64,000 nt of DNA from Actinomycetota bacterium (GTDB lineage Bacteria > Actinomycetota > Acidimicrobiia > Acidimicrobiales > JAMCPL01). How positions within the stretch are numbered: position 1 is the stretch's first letter; every line of letters begins with the position of its first letter. The notes under the pieces are model-generated. The model made no database searches and was not told where the DNA came from. It saw only the letters and a list, made by a program, of their open reading frames with translations. The stretch spans positions 1 through 64,000 of the forward strand of contig JAMCPL010000007.1 of NCBI GenBank assembly GCA_023379675.1, in the 5' to 3' direction. Shown here piece after piece: positions 8,762-16,979 of this stretch. The position numbers were made by a program, and so were the translations under genes.

Positions 8762-9613
8762 TTGAACGTACCCTCGCCGGCGATTAGCCTGGACAATATG
8801 GAGCAGCACAGCATACCCGACGTCAAGCCATCAAATGTAAGTGATCTCGTTAGCGGTCTTGCCCTGAAGGACTTCTACCAGCGCTACCCCGAGGTGCAAA
8901 TGGAGCCGGTGGTCGCGCTGGTGGCCGCCTACGAAGAAGCATCCAACATAGGCCAGGTTCTGGACGCGATCCCAGCTACTGCCTGCGGCTTTGCAGTTAC
9001 CACTCTAGTAGTGATTGACGGTGGCGATGACGGCACGGAAGAAGTCGTCATGAAACATCCTAGCCATGCACAGAACATGTACTGCTGCGTACTCCCGATC
9101 AACATGGGACACGGCATAGCCCTTAAAGTCGGCTACAAGCTGGCCTTACATCATGGAGCAAGGTACGTGGTAACCTTGGATGCCGATGGGCAGAATGATC
9201 CTAGAGAGATGGAACAGCTGCTGGAACCAGTTGTATCTGGCGAAGCGGATCTTGTAGTAGGAAGCAGGCGACTTGGCACTGACCACACATCCGATCGTAT
9301 GCGCAAGGCTGGAGTGCTGTTCTTCGGCAAGGTGATCAGCCTATTGACCAAAGTGAATATAACTGATACCTCCAATGGCTATAGGGCGTTCAGGGCCGCG
9401 CTACTGGACGATATCACCCTGGAGCAAGCTCAGTACCAAACCGCAGAAGTGATTATAGCCGCTGCAATGCACGGATGGCGCATACAGGAAAGACCCGTGA
9501 CATGGCATCCGAGAGCCTCAGGCACCACCAAAAAGGGCCACAATATCTGGTTCGGATTCAACTATGCAATGGTGACCGCCAGGACCTGGCTACGGGAGCG
9601 TCGCAATCGATAA
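8762..9613 (+). CDS. Family 2 glycosyltransferase (DPM1/polyprenyl-phosphate type)
   Basis: 283 residues from TTG 8762; the start is uncertain and a later ATG at 8798 is possible. The GT-A fold is clear: VALVAAYEEASNIGQVLDAI, a first acidic motif VIDGGDDGTEE, the nucleotide/metal site TLDADGQNDP, and QTAEVIIAAAMHGWRIQERPVTWHPRASGTTKKG near the end. There are no membrane segments, as in soluble dolichol- or polyprenyl-phosphate sugar synthases. The likely role is loading a sugar on a lipid carrier; donor and acceptor are not determinable. The 3' end faces plsC. Confidence 0.8.
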   Translation: MNVPSPAISLDNMEQHSIPDVKPSNVSDLVSGLALKDFYQRYPEVQMEPVVALVAAYEEASNIGQVLDAIPATACGFAVTTLVVIDGGDDGTEEVVMKHPSHAQNMYCCVLPINMGHGIALKVGYKLALHHGARYVVTLDADGQNDPREMEQLLEPVVSGEADLVVGSRRLGTDHTSDRMRKAGVLFFGKVISLLTKVNITDTSNGYRAFRAALLDDITLEQAQYQTAEVIIAAAMHGWRIQERPVTWHPRASGTTKKGHNIWFGFNYAMVTARTWLRERRNR

Positions 9614-9720
9614 GCTTTACGCCCAGTTGCGATTGCACCCGTATGACCAGATAAGCCATGTAACCCCTGGGGAAGCCATGGGGAGGATGTCAGCAGTGAG
9701 ACGGGGCTACTGCCAGAGGA

Positions 9721-9839
9721 GAACAGCAAAGATCAGGATGGATAAGGTAGGTTGACCTGATCCGGCCAGCATTCCGGCGTGGGTTTCCGTGCAGGAACAG
9801 CGAAGATCAGAACCGCGAATGAGGTAGGTTGACCTCATC
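9721..9839. repeat. Diverged tandem copy of the plsC 3' end
   Basis: Positions 9721-9762 and 9795-9839 are imperfect direct repeats (GAACAGC[A/G]AAGATCAG ... AGGTAGGTTGACCT[G/C]ATC). The second overlaps the last codons of plsC (DEVNLPHSRF) and its stop. The first lies downstream in the intergenic space, where the minus strand still reads DQVNLP. An ATGAGGT/ACCTCAT hairpin (9819-9838) is part of the unit and may help terminate transcription between the converging genes. Confidence 0.7.
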
Positions 9840-10499
9840 AAAGGTCGCCTGCATTGCTTCCTTGATGGCTTCAGTTGCCTTGGCAAGCTCGCTCCGCCGT
9901 ATCCGGGAGCCTCCTTCGGATACTGGCGCCTGAACGGGTCGACCCACGACTATCTTGACCGGCATTCTCTTGGGAATCCTGGTTCCCTTGGGCATTATCT
10001 GCTCGGTTCCAGTCAGCGCCACGGGCACTACGACAGCACCGGTTCTTGCTGCCAGGAATGCGGCTCCCTCGTGCAGCGAAGTAACGGCGTCGCCGCTACG
10101 TCGGGTTCCTTCTGGGAACAGGATAAGCGTGCCGCCTGCCTTCAGGATGCCTTCCGCCCGCTCAAGAGCCTTCCTATCCACGCCAGTCCTGTTGACCGGG
10201 AACGCGCCAAATGCCTCCAGAAACCTCGCCGGCAGGTGATACTTCCAGAGCTCGTTCTTCGCCATGAATGCAACCGGTCTGTTGGTCACTTCTGAGGTAA
10301 TGAAGAAATCTATGAAGCTCCGATGCACCGGAGCAATGATGATAGGCCCGAACTCAGGTACCAGCCATCGCCGTTCCACATCCACATGCCACATGCGCTG
10401 ATTGATCCAGTGCGCCAATGACCGGGTACCTGCATAAAGCCACCAGGGTACCTTCACTCCGGCTGCATCCAGGTCCTGCGAGCTGGCACTATACCGCAT
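9807..10499 (-). CDS. plsC: 1-acyl-sn-glycerol-3-phosphate acyltransferase family protein
   Basis: 230 residues. LPLAT family motifs: motif I PVHRSFIDFF (HX4D), motif II region GAFPVNRTG, motif III ILFPEGTRRSGD and motif IV VVPVALTGTEQIMPKG. The enzyme acylates lysophosphatidic acid at the inner face of the membrane in phospholipid synthesis. The start overlaps the end of cmk by 11 bases, so it is the last gene of the scpA-to-plsC operon. cmk-plsC adjacency is common in actinobacteria and Firmicutes. Confidence 0.88.
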   Translation of the reverse strand: MRYSASSQDLDAAGVKVPWWLYAGTRSLAHWINQRMWHVDVERRWLVPEFGPIIIAPVHRSFIDFFITSEVTNRPVAFMAKNELWKYHLPARFLEAFGAFPVNRTGVDRKALERAEGILKAGGTLILFPEGTRRSGDAVTSLHEGAAFLAARTGAVVVPVALTGTEQIMPKGTRIPKRMPVKIVVGRPVQAPVSEGGSRIRRSELAKATEAIKEAMQATFDEVNLPHSRF

Positions 10500-11259
10500 C
10501 TATCAACCTCATCTCTTTCATCTTGGCCACCACCGTATCTAGAACCGTAGCCGCGGGAGCGCTCGTGGAGTCTACGATAAGTACGTTGTCCTCCCGCTCA
10601 AGTGTCCGCATCCTGACGGCATCCGGAAGGGCACCAACCTGCCTGGCAGAATCCATCCTGTCCCGACCGATCAACCCTTGCACCACGCCGGACAAAGACG
10701 AATCAGCCGGCATACCCCGCTCAGCGGCCCGCCGGGCGATCCTCACCTCGTCCGAGGCGACAAGAAATACTTTGAGGTCGGCGTCAGGGGCAACTACGGT
10801 GCCAATGTCCCTGCCTTCAACCACGCCGCCATTGTGAGCATCGATCCAAGAGCGCTGGCGCGCTACGAGTTCTAAGCGCACGTCGGGGATTGCGGCAATG
10901 CCTGATACGGCCATGTCGACCTCCTGCGTCCTTATCGCGCTGGTCACATCGATCCCGTCCAGTAGCACTTCACCTCCTACCTCTATCGAACAGCCTCGTA
11001 TCAATGAGGATACCTTTTCATCGGATGTAGAGGTATAGGTGGCATCGATTCCATGCTGTATAACCAGCAGTGCAGCAGCACGATACATGGCGCCGGTATC
11101 AAGCACATCCAGGCCAAGCCGCTTACCCAGGGACGTTGCCAAGGTGGACTTGCCGGATCCGGCAGGACCATCAATGGAGATCAGCAAGCCATCACCCGGC
11201 ACCTTAACCGTGGTCCCAGACGCTTTGGGGCGCAGTCTCGATGTTTCCGACCATGTCAT
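10489..11259 (-). CDS. cmk: Cytidylate kinase
   Basis: 256 residues from ATG 11259, which places the start 7 bases after the aroA stop. An upstream in-frame ATG at 11301 would overlap aroA. The P-loop IDGPAGSGKSTLA, TGAMYRAAAL, and the NMP-binding and lid regions (DGIDVTSAIRT, GVVEGRDIGTVVAPDADLKVFLVAS, RIARRAAERG) identify CMP/dCMP kinase of the bacterial long form. It recycles CMP from lipid and RNA turnover. It is translationally coupled to plsC downstream. Confidence 0.92.
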   Translation of the reverse strand: MTWSETSRLRPKASGTTVKVPGDGLLISIDGPAGSGKSTLATSLGKRLGLDVLDTGAMYRAAALLVIQHGIDATYTSTSDEKVSSLIRGCSIEVGGEVLLDGIDVTSAIRTQEVDMAVSGIAAIPDVRLELVARQRSWIDAHNGGVVEGRDIGTVVAPDADLKVFLVASDEVRIARRAAERGMPADSSLSGVVQGLIGRDRMDSARQVGALPDAVRMRTLEREDNVLIVDSTSAPAATVLDTVVAKMKEMRLIDAV

Positions 11260-11266
11260 AGCTCCA

Positions 11267-12787
11267 TCAGCTTTCTCGGGCCTGCCTGTCCACCCACCCA
11301 TCGGTCACCATACGCAGATCGTCGGCAAAGCCTGGGTAGCTCGTCCTGACAGCAGGGTAACCACTGATAACGCTTACGCCTCCGGGCATAGTGGCCAGAG
11401 CGGCAACAGCACCGGCCATGACCACCCGATGATCACCCAGCGAATCTATGGCGCCTGCCCGCAGATGCTCGACTCCTACGACGACAAGGCTGTCCCCGTC
11501 CACGCGAGCACTCCCACCAAATGCATTGATAATCCGAGCGGTTCCTTCGAGCCTATTCGATTCCTTCACCCTGAGCTCGCCCAGACCCTTGAATACCGTC
11601 TCACCTTCTGCAACTGATGCAGCCACGGCAAGCACTGGCACCTCGTCCACGAGCAACGCCACCTCCCCCGGTTCTATGCTTGTGGAGCTCAGTCGAGAAT
11701 AGCGGGCCTCGACATAACCCACTGGCAACGAGCATGCAGGCAAAGGGCTGGTCGTCATGATAGCCCCCATGCGCTTCAACACCTCCAGAAAGCCCGCACG
11801 TGTATCGCCAATGTAGATCGGTCCAACTCGGATGGCACTTCCGGGTACCATCAAAGCGGCAGCCAGAAAATATGCAGCTTGCGATGGATCGCCAGGTATA
11901 TCAAAATCGATAGGAGATGGTTCCGATGCCTTCACGCTTGCACAATAGATGCCTTCGTCGCCAGCTGTCACGCAACCCGGTTCCCACCCGATATCTTGGA
12001 CAACTTCACTACCGAGCCGTTGAACACGCTCCTGTCCCGGGCCATGGACAGCCAAAGCGGCGCCGGCAAGGCTGAGCAGCTCTTCAGTATGTATCCTTGT
12101 ACGCGTCTTTTCCCTGATGGTGGTCGTACCGGTGGCCGATAGACCAGCTAACAGTATTGCCGACTTCACCTGAGCGCTCGGCTGAGGTGGCGTATAGTCA
12201 ATGCCGTGGAGTGCTCCACCGGTGACAGCGAGCGGTGCATGGCACTTCTCTCCAATGCCGGATACCGTGGCTCCCATCATTCTGAGAGGTACAGCAATAC
12301 GATCCATTGGGCGAGCGGAGAGCGATTCATCTCCCACAAACTGCACAGACCAGGGAAATCCTGCCAATAGTCCCGCCAGTAGCCGCATACCAGTACCGGA
12401 ATTCCCCATATCGAGCGCCATCCCGGGAGCCCTGATCCTGTCCCTGCCGCCATATATGCCTACTCCACCCGCTGCACCCTCCGCAGCTACATTCCCGGTC
12501 AACCCGCCCACTGCCACTGTACTCCCCGTCATTTTATCCACCGTACTACCGAGCGGCCTGATATCAATCCCAAGATGGCGGGCGGCCGCAATGGTACGTG
12601 CAACGTCATCGCCGGAAGGCAACCCAGTAATCGACGACTTACCTGAAGCCAGCATTGACAGCATGATTGCACGATGAGATATCGACTTGTCACCGGGAAC
12701 CGCAACCTCACCGGCAATCGATCTGCCAGCGGTAATCACCAGGTTGTCCCCAACGATCTGCACGCAGGGACCGGTAGCCACTGCCAT
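11267..12787 (-). CDS. aroA: 3-phosphoshikimate 1-carboxyvinyltransferase (EPSP synthase)
   Basis: 506 residues against roughly 430 usual. Hallmarks: PGDKSISHRAIML, GNSGTGMRLLAG, DESLSARPMDR, QVKSAILLAGL, FDIPGDPSQAAYFLAAAL, DEVPVLAVAA and LRVKESNRLEGTA. The enzyme joins shikimate-3-phosphate and PEP on the way to chorismate. The extra length comes from two insertions at expected loop positions: one between GSTVDKMTGSTV and RAPGMALDMGNSG (about 12420-12560), one between VHGPGQERV and PSPIDFDIPGD (about 11900-12030). The active-site motifs are untouched, so the protein should be functional. SGTGMRLL resembles the class II form. Confidence 0.95.
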   Translation of the reverse strand: MAVATGPCVQIVGDNLVITAGRSIAGEVAVPGDKSISHRAIMLSMLASGKSSITGLPSGDDVARTIAAARHLGIDIRPLGSTVDKMTGSTVAVGGLTGNVAAEGAAGGVGIYGGRDRIRAPGMALDMGNSGTGMRLLAGLLAGFPWSVQFVGDESLSARPMDRIAVPLRMMGATVSGIGEKCHAPLAVTGGALHGIDYTPPQPSAQVKSAILLAGLSATGTTTIREKTRTRIHTEELLSLAGAALAVHGPGQERVQRLGSEVVQDIGWEPGCVTAGDEGIYCASVKASEPSPIDFDIPGDPSQAAYFLAAALMVPGSAIRVGPIYIGDTRAGFLEVLKRMGAIMTTSPLPACSLPVGYVEARYSRLSSTSIEPGEVALLVDEVPVLAVAASVAEGETVFKGLGELRVKESNRLEGTARIINAFGGSARVDGDSLVVVGVEHLRAGAIDSLGDHRVVMAGAVAALATMPGGVSVISGYPAVRTSYPGFADDLRMVTDGWVDRQARES

Positions 12788-12793
12788 GATGAG

Positions 12794-13156
12794 CTAGATG
12801 TCTTCCCTGAGCACGGTGGCGCCCTCCAGATAGATATGCTTGATATCCATCATCGCCCTGGAAGTGTATACATGGATCATTACGCGTATGCATAGAGGCA
12901 GGGACCCCTCTATGTCCAGTTCCCTGGCACACAGCAACGGCACACCCGACAGACCCATGGACCGTCCTGCAGTGGCGGGGAACATAGAGGTTATGTCACT
13001 TGTTGCGGTAAACAATACGCTGATCAGATCTCCAATCTCCAGATCGTTGGCCTCGAGAATGGCGGCAAGAAGTTCCTGGGTATGTTTTGTGACCTGCTCG
13101 CGGGTATCCTCGTCGACTGTCGTCGCGCCCCTTATCGCTCTCACATAAAGTTGCAT
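12794..13156 (-). CDS. aroH: Chorismate mutase, AroH (monofunctional) type
   Basis: 120 residues from ATG 13156, which matches the family's usual start (MQLYVRAIRGATTVDED). An upstream open extension to 13213 was not used. AroH motifs: RAIRGATT, SVLFTATSDITSMFPATAGR, VPLLCARELDIEGSLPLCIRVMIH and HIYLEGATVLRED. It isomerises chorismate to prephenate and sits six bases ahead of aroA, so two consecutive aromatic-pathway steps are co-transcribed. Confidence 0.92.
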   Translation of the reverse strand: MQLYVRAIRGATTVDEDTREQVTKHTQELLAAILEANDLEIGDLISVLFTATSDITSMFPATAGRSMGLSGVPLLCARELDIEGSLPLCIRVMIHVYTSRAMMDIKHIYLEGATVLREDI

Positions 13157-13248
13157 GTGCGCTCTATCCCTATCTCTGAGTCTGTACTTGTCGATGGAGA
13201 TACCGGCTTCCAATGGCTCGAGTGTGCTCTTGCATTGCCCAGATAATA

Positions 13249-13971
13249 TCAGACGGCACGTACGCTAGAGGAGCCGACCGACTCAAAAAGTGCATTCAGC
13301 TCGTCTCTATCGAGTTGCCTGTATGAGCCCGGTTGCAACGACCTACTGGTCACGGGCCCAATCCTGATACGCACCAGACGTACTACGGGGTGTCCAATTG
13401 CATCGCACATCCTCCGTACCATCCTGTTGCGACCTTCTCTAACGGTAATGGTAAGAGTGTCGGGCGCGATCACGCTGACGCTGGTTGCGGATGCAAGACC
13501 ATCATCCAATTTCACTCCCGTCCTCAGCTTGGCGGTATCAGCCTTGGATAGCCTGCCCTCCACCTGCACCAGGTATTCCTTGTCGATACCGAAGGAAGGA
13601 TGCGTCACCCTGTAGGCCAAATCTCCATCATTTGTCAGCAAGATAAGGCCTTCGCTGCCTGCATCCAGCCTGCCGACCGGATAAACTCGCACTGTACCCG
13701 GCACGCAATCGACCACCGTGCGCCTGCCATACGGATCGTCCACGGTGGATACCACGCCTAGCTCCTTATTGAGCAGGTAATAGACATGGTTTGGATTTAC
13801 CGGCAGCCTTACTCCATCCAGACATATGGCGTCAGACAATGGATCGGCCCTCATGCCTATAGCGGCAACCTGACCGTTCACCGTCACCCTGCCACCTACG
13901 ATAAGCTCCTCGCAGCGCCGGCGGCTGGCGATGCCGGCTCCAGCCATGATCTTTTGCAACTTCTCATTCAC
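13249..13971 (-). CDS. RluB/RsuA-type rRNA pseudouridine synthase
   Basis: 240 residues. An N-terminal S4 RNA-binding domain (EKLQKIMAGAGIASRRRCEELIVGGRVTVNG split over residues 3-34) is followed by a pseudouridine synthase domain with catalytic Asp in VGRLDAGSEGLILLTNDG. The C-terminus has REGRNRMVRRMCDAIGHPVVRLVRIRIG. The family modifies 23S or 16S rRNA. The usual T/S after GRLD.. is Ser here. The gene overlaps scpB by 8 bases, the standard scpA-scpB-rluB order. Confidence 0.92.
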   Translation of the reverse strand: MNEKLQKIMAGAGIASRRRCEELIVGGRVTVNGQVAAIGMRADPLSDAICLDGVRLPVNPNHVYYLLNKELGVVSTVDDPYGRRTVVDCVPGTVRVYPVGRLDAGSEGLILLTNDGDLAYRVTHPSFGIDKEYLVQVEGRLSKADTAKLRTGVKLDDGLASATSVSVIAPDTLTITVREGRNRMVRRMCDAIGHPVVRLVRIRIGPVTSRSLQPGSYRQLDRDELNALFESVGSSSVRAV

Positions 13972-14725
13972 TCTGGTCTCTGAAACGATCTTCTATACTC
14001 GATAAATCCGAGTCGGAAGAAGGAATCAGATCATGCACTGGAGGCAGGTCTTCTACGCTGTTCAGGCCCAAACTCTCGAGGAAGAGCGAAGTGGTGCCGT
14101 AAAGAGCAGGACGCCCAGGTCCCGGAGCATTGCCCTTCACGGTAATATATCCCCTTTGGGAAAGAAGTTTGACAACACCGTCCACATTGACACCGCGGAG
14201 AGCAGCCACCTGCGCTTTGGATACCGGCTGTTTGTACGCTATGACTGCCAAGGTTTCCAACGAAGCGCTGGAAAGACGGGGCGACAACCGTTCCATGGCA
14301 AACCTTTCCAGGAATGGAGCCATATCAGGATGGGTCTGCAGCCGGTAGCCGCCAGCCACCTTTGCAAGCATGAATCCCCTTTTCTCCTTTTCGTAACGAG
14401 CACCAAGGGAAAGACACAGTTCCTCCACTGCAGTTACCGGGATCTCCAGCAGTTCGGCCAGCAAGCCTGGCCTCACCGGTTCAATGGCTGCAAGCAGGAT
14501 AGCTTCTATCGCCCTCTCCGTCTCGGCAAGCACTGGCTGGGTGACTGCATTGCGATCAGCTGGATCCCTGTCCTGATAGTGCTGCTCTCCGTGACCATTC
14601 ACAACCTGTCCGCCATCCCGATCATAACCGCCATCCCCGTATAGATCGTACATGTGTTCGCTATCCCCCATATCCGTCATCCATCTCTGCGCCGCTGCCA
14701 TCCGTTGGGCTGCCATCCGTTGCAA
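13964..14725 (-). CDS. scpB: Segregation and condensation protein B
   Basis: 253 residues with start uncertain: ATG 14725, 14680 or 14671 are all in frame and overlap the scpA end. The winged-helix ScpB core runs from ERAIEAILLAAIEPVRPGLLAELL through YEKEKRGFMLAKVAGGYRLQTHPDMAPFLERF, LSSASLETLAVIAYKQPVSKAQVAALRGVNVDGVVKLLSQRGYI and GRPALYGTTSLFLESLGL. It partners ScpA in the SMC condensin complex. The first about 60 residues (Asp/Gly-rich) and the Ser/Asp-rich tail are outside the family core. The N-terminal MQRMAAQRMAA is a short duplication at DNA level. Confidence 0.9.
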   Translation of the reverse strand: MQRMAAQRMAAAQRWMTDMGDSEHMYDLYGDGGYDRDGGQVVNGHGEQHYQDRDPADRNAVTQPVLAETERAIEAILLAAIEPVRPGLLAELLEIPVTAVEELCLSLGARYEKEKRGFMLAKVAGGYRLQTHPDMAPFLERFAMERLSPRLSSASLETLAVIAYKQPVSKAQVAALRGVNVDGVVKLLSQRGYITVKGNAPGPGRPALYGTTSLFLESLGLNSVEDLPPVHDLIPSSDSDLSSIEDRFRDQSE

Positions 14726-15749
14726 TCCATTCTATATCCAGATCTCCGAAAGTCTCAGCTTGGCTAAGTGCCACCATGCCACGCTTGTACAACTCGAGAA
14801 TAGCCAGAAAATGGACAATGATGTCCATGCGCTCATTGAGATGACCGGTCAAGTCTCGAAATGTTGTCCGGCGCAACACCTTGAGGCGATGCCGCAGGGC
14901 GCGGAGTGTCTCAGCCACGCTCACCTTGTCGACAGTCACGTGATTGATTTCAACACCTGCTGATGATGCTCTTTCCTGAATTTCCGCAAATACACTGCAC
15001 AGCGTCCCTGCATCCACTCCTGCCAGCAGATCAGGCGCCAGAGTGGCAAACCTCTCCTCAAGCCCGGCAGATCTCGGGATGGAAAGGGCAGCCCTCTCCA
15101 TCATTATGGAAAGTGACTGCGCCACCTGCGCATACACCTGCAATTCCATGAAGCGGCCAATCAGCTTGTCTCTTTCTTCCAGGGCATACAACTCCTCGTC
15201 CAGATCGGGTACGTCATCGCTTGCAAGGAGGAGCCTCGACTTCCACTCAAGCAGCGTGGAGGCAAGTAGTAGGAATTCGGACAGGCGGTCGATGTCCAAT
15301 GGCCCTATTCGCTGACCCGTGCGTGTGCCGTCACCCGCAGCTTCATCGCTGCCCGAGTTGTGAAAGACGCCGCTCATCTCCGCCATGAAGCTGTCCACCA
15401 GATCGCTCAACGGTATGTCATAGAGGTCGGCGGGATGCTCAGCGACAATACGCGCCAACACTTCGAGTGGACCTTCTGTCACCTTCTCGGACTGGCCGTC
15501 CTCCAGGCTGCCGCCGGTTTCCATGCCGGAACGCTTCCTACGTGGGTTCCTGAGATTCCAGGCAGTACCTTCGTGAGTTCCGCCAGATGCTGCCTCGGCC
15601 GACCTTTCTGAAGATCCGCACACCTCGTCCACTGTGGATACACCGCCTGTAGCCACGGTATTATGAATATTATGCTCGATCCGGTCACCACCTCGACCAA
15701 AAGTAGGTGATACCGGTCCAGCCTGTATCGTCGTGTCCAACTCATCCAT
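14661..15749 (-). CDS. scpA: Segregation and condensation protein A
   Basis: 362 residues, about 100 longer than usual. The ScpA core begins at TEGPLEVLARIVAEHPADLYDIPLSDLVDSFM (about residue 92) and continues LSEFLLLASTLLEWKSRLLL to the C-terminal winged helix (ETLRALRHRLKVLRRTTFRDLTGHLNERMDIIVHFLAILELYKRGMVALSQAETFGDLDIEW). It bridges SMC heads with ScpB for chromosome segregation. The N-terminal about 90 residues and a segment HNSGSDEAAGDGTRTG inside the core are low-complexity additions. It is the first gene of the minus-strand operon, divergent from trpS with 57 bp between starts; no clear ribosome binding site. Confidence 0.9.
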   Translation of the reverse strand: MDELDTTIQAGPVSPTFGRGGDRIEHNIHNTVATGGVSTVDEVCGSSERSAEAASGGTHEGTAWNLRNPRRKRSGMETGGSLEDGQSEKVTEGPLEVLARIVAEHPADLYDIPLSDLVDSFMAEMSGVFHNSGSDEAAGDGTRTGQRIGPLDIDRLSEFLLLASTLLEWKSRLLLASDDVPDLDEELYALEERDKLIGRFMELQVYAQVAQSLSIMMERAALSIPRSAGLEERFATLAPDLLAGVDAGTLCSVFAEIQERASSAGVEINHVTVDKVSVAETLRALRHRLKVLRRTTFRDLTGHLNERMDIIVHFLAILELYKRGMVALSQAETFGDLDIEWIATDGSPTDGSGAEMDDGYGG

Positions 15750-15806
15750 GCAAGCTACATTAGTGGTTTCGCTCGTCGAAGTGGTGGAACGCTAAGATAA
15801 TTCGTT

Positions 15807-16811
15807 ATGGACAGACCCAGGATATTGTCAGGGATACAGCCCACCGGTGAAATGCACCTAGGTAATTACCTGGGGGCACTACGTCTATGGGTGGATGCTC
15901 AGTATGATGCCCTTCCGCACTACTGCGTGGTGGACCTCCACTCACTGACCGTGCAGATAGACAGCAAACACTTGAGCAAGCGCACCCTAGACGCTGTGGC
16001 GATGCTGCTCGCAATAGGACTCGACCCGCAGCACTGCACCATCTTTGTGCAGAGCCACGTACCGGAACATACCAGCCTTACCTGGATACTGGAGTGCGTC
16101 GCCACGATGGGCGAACTTGGCAGGATGACCCAGTTCAAGGACAAGGGATCCAGCCAGGAGTCCGTCAGCGCTGGCCTGTTCACCTACCCGGTGCTCATGG
16201 CGGCAGACATACTGCTCTACGACGCCAACAAGGTGCCTATCGGCGACGACCAGCGCCAGCACCTCGAACTAGCACGGCGGATCGCCGGTAGGTTCAACTC
16301 ACGATTTGGCGAGACGTTTGTCATGCCGGAAGCGCTCGTGCCTCCAGTGGCGGCACGGGTTATGGATCTTCAGAATCCCGGCAGCAAGATGTCCAAGTCG
16401 TCCGAGTCCAGCCTCGGCACGGTATTCCTGCTCGATCCTGCAGATGTCGTTGTAAGTAAGGTCAAGAAGGCAGTAACCGACTCGGACGGCACGGTGCACT
16501 ACGACCCTGAAAACAAGCCAGGTATATCCAACCTACTGGAAATACTGTCAGCCATCACCTCAGAGAGGCCGGACCAGCTGGCTCTGAAGTACAGCTCCTA
16601 CGGTGCACTAAAGACAGATGTGGCAGGCGCCGTCACTGATATACTGCGCCCGATCGCAGAACGCTATAAGGAGCTCTCCAATGAGGATGCATACGTCCGG
16701 GAAGTTATCCGCAACGGAGCCATGCGTGCCAGGGAAGTCGCCTCGGTCACCCTTGCCAGAGCAACTGAAGCCATAGGGCTACTCGAACCGCCCGCTGTTG
16801 CATCTGAATAG
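15807..16811 (+). CDS. trpS: Tryptophanyl-tRNA synthetase
   Basis: 334 residues, normal length for the bacterial enzyme. Class I signatures: SGIQPTGEMHLGNYLGAL (HIGH region), LMAADILLYDANKVPIGDDQRQHLELAR, and KMSKS in GSKMSKSSES. It charges tRNA-Trp. The ATG at 15807 is preceded by GATAAT five bases upstream and no Shine-Dalgarno, so the mRNA may be leaderless. A hairpin at 16851-16872 follows as terminator. It carries none of the extra segments seen in many neighbours. Confidence 0.96.
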   Translation: MDRPRILSGIQPTGEMHLGNYLGALRLWVDAQYDALPHYCVVDLHSLTVQIDSKHLSKRTLDAVAMLLAIGLDPQHCTIFVQSHVPEHTSLTWILECVATMGELGRMTQFKDKGSSQESVSAGLFTYPVLMAADILLYDANKVPIGDDQRQHLELARRIAGRFNSRFGETFVMPEALVPPVAARVMDLQNPGSKMSKSSESSLGTVFLLDPADVVVSKVKKAVTDSDGTVHYDPENKPGISNLLEILSAITSERPDQLALKYSSYGALKTDVAGAVTDILRPIAERYKELSNEDAYVREVIRNGAMRAREVASVTLARATEAIGLLEPPAVASE

Positions 16812-16850
16812 GCATCGGCACATGTCCACGGCAGTGACACCGAGTACGGA

Positions 16851-16872
16851 GTTGCTCGACCGGCCGAGCAAC
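16851..16872. terminator. Hairpin between trpS and the propeller-repeat gene
   Basis: GTTGCTCG-ACCGGC-CGAGCAAC forms a perfect 8-bp stem with a 6-base loop between two converging genes, so it can act on both strands. No strong U-tract follows. The duplicated 36-bp segment starts at the very next base. Confidence 0.6.
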
Positions 16873-16979
16873 TTCACGTATTGATGTCGTAATAGAATAT
16901 CTCTCCACATAGAATTGCAATTTGGATGGTGCCTGTTCAAGATTTCACGTATTGATGTCGTAATAGAATATCTCTCCAC
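16873..16979. repeat. Perfect 36-bp direct repeat copying a gene's 3' end
   Basis: The same 36 bases (TTCACGTATTGATGTCG...) stand at 16873-16908 and 16944-16979, with copy starts 71 bp apart. The second is the 3' end of the propeller-repeat gene, encoding GEIFYYDINT and part of the stop. The first is non-coding and lies immediately after the hairpin. No base differs, which points to a recent duplication. Confidence 0.92.
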
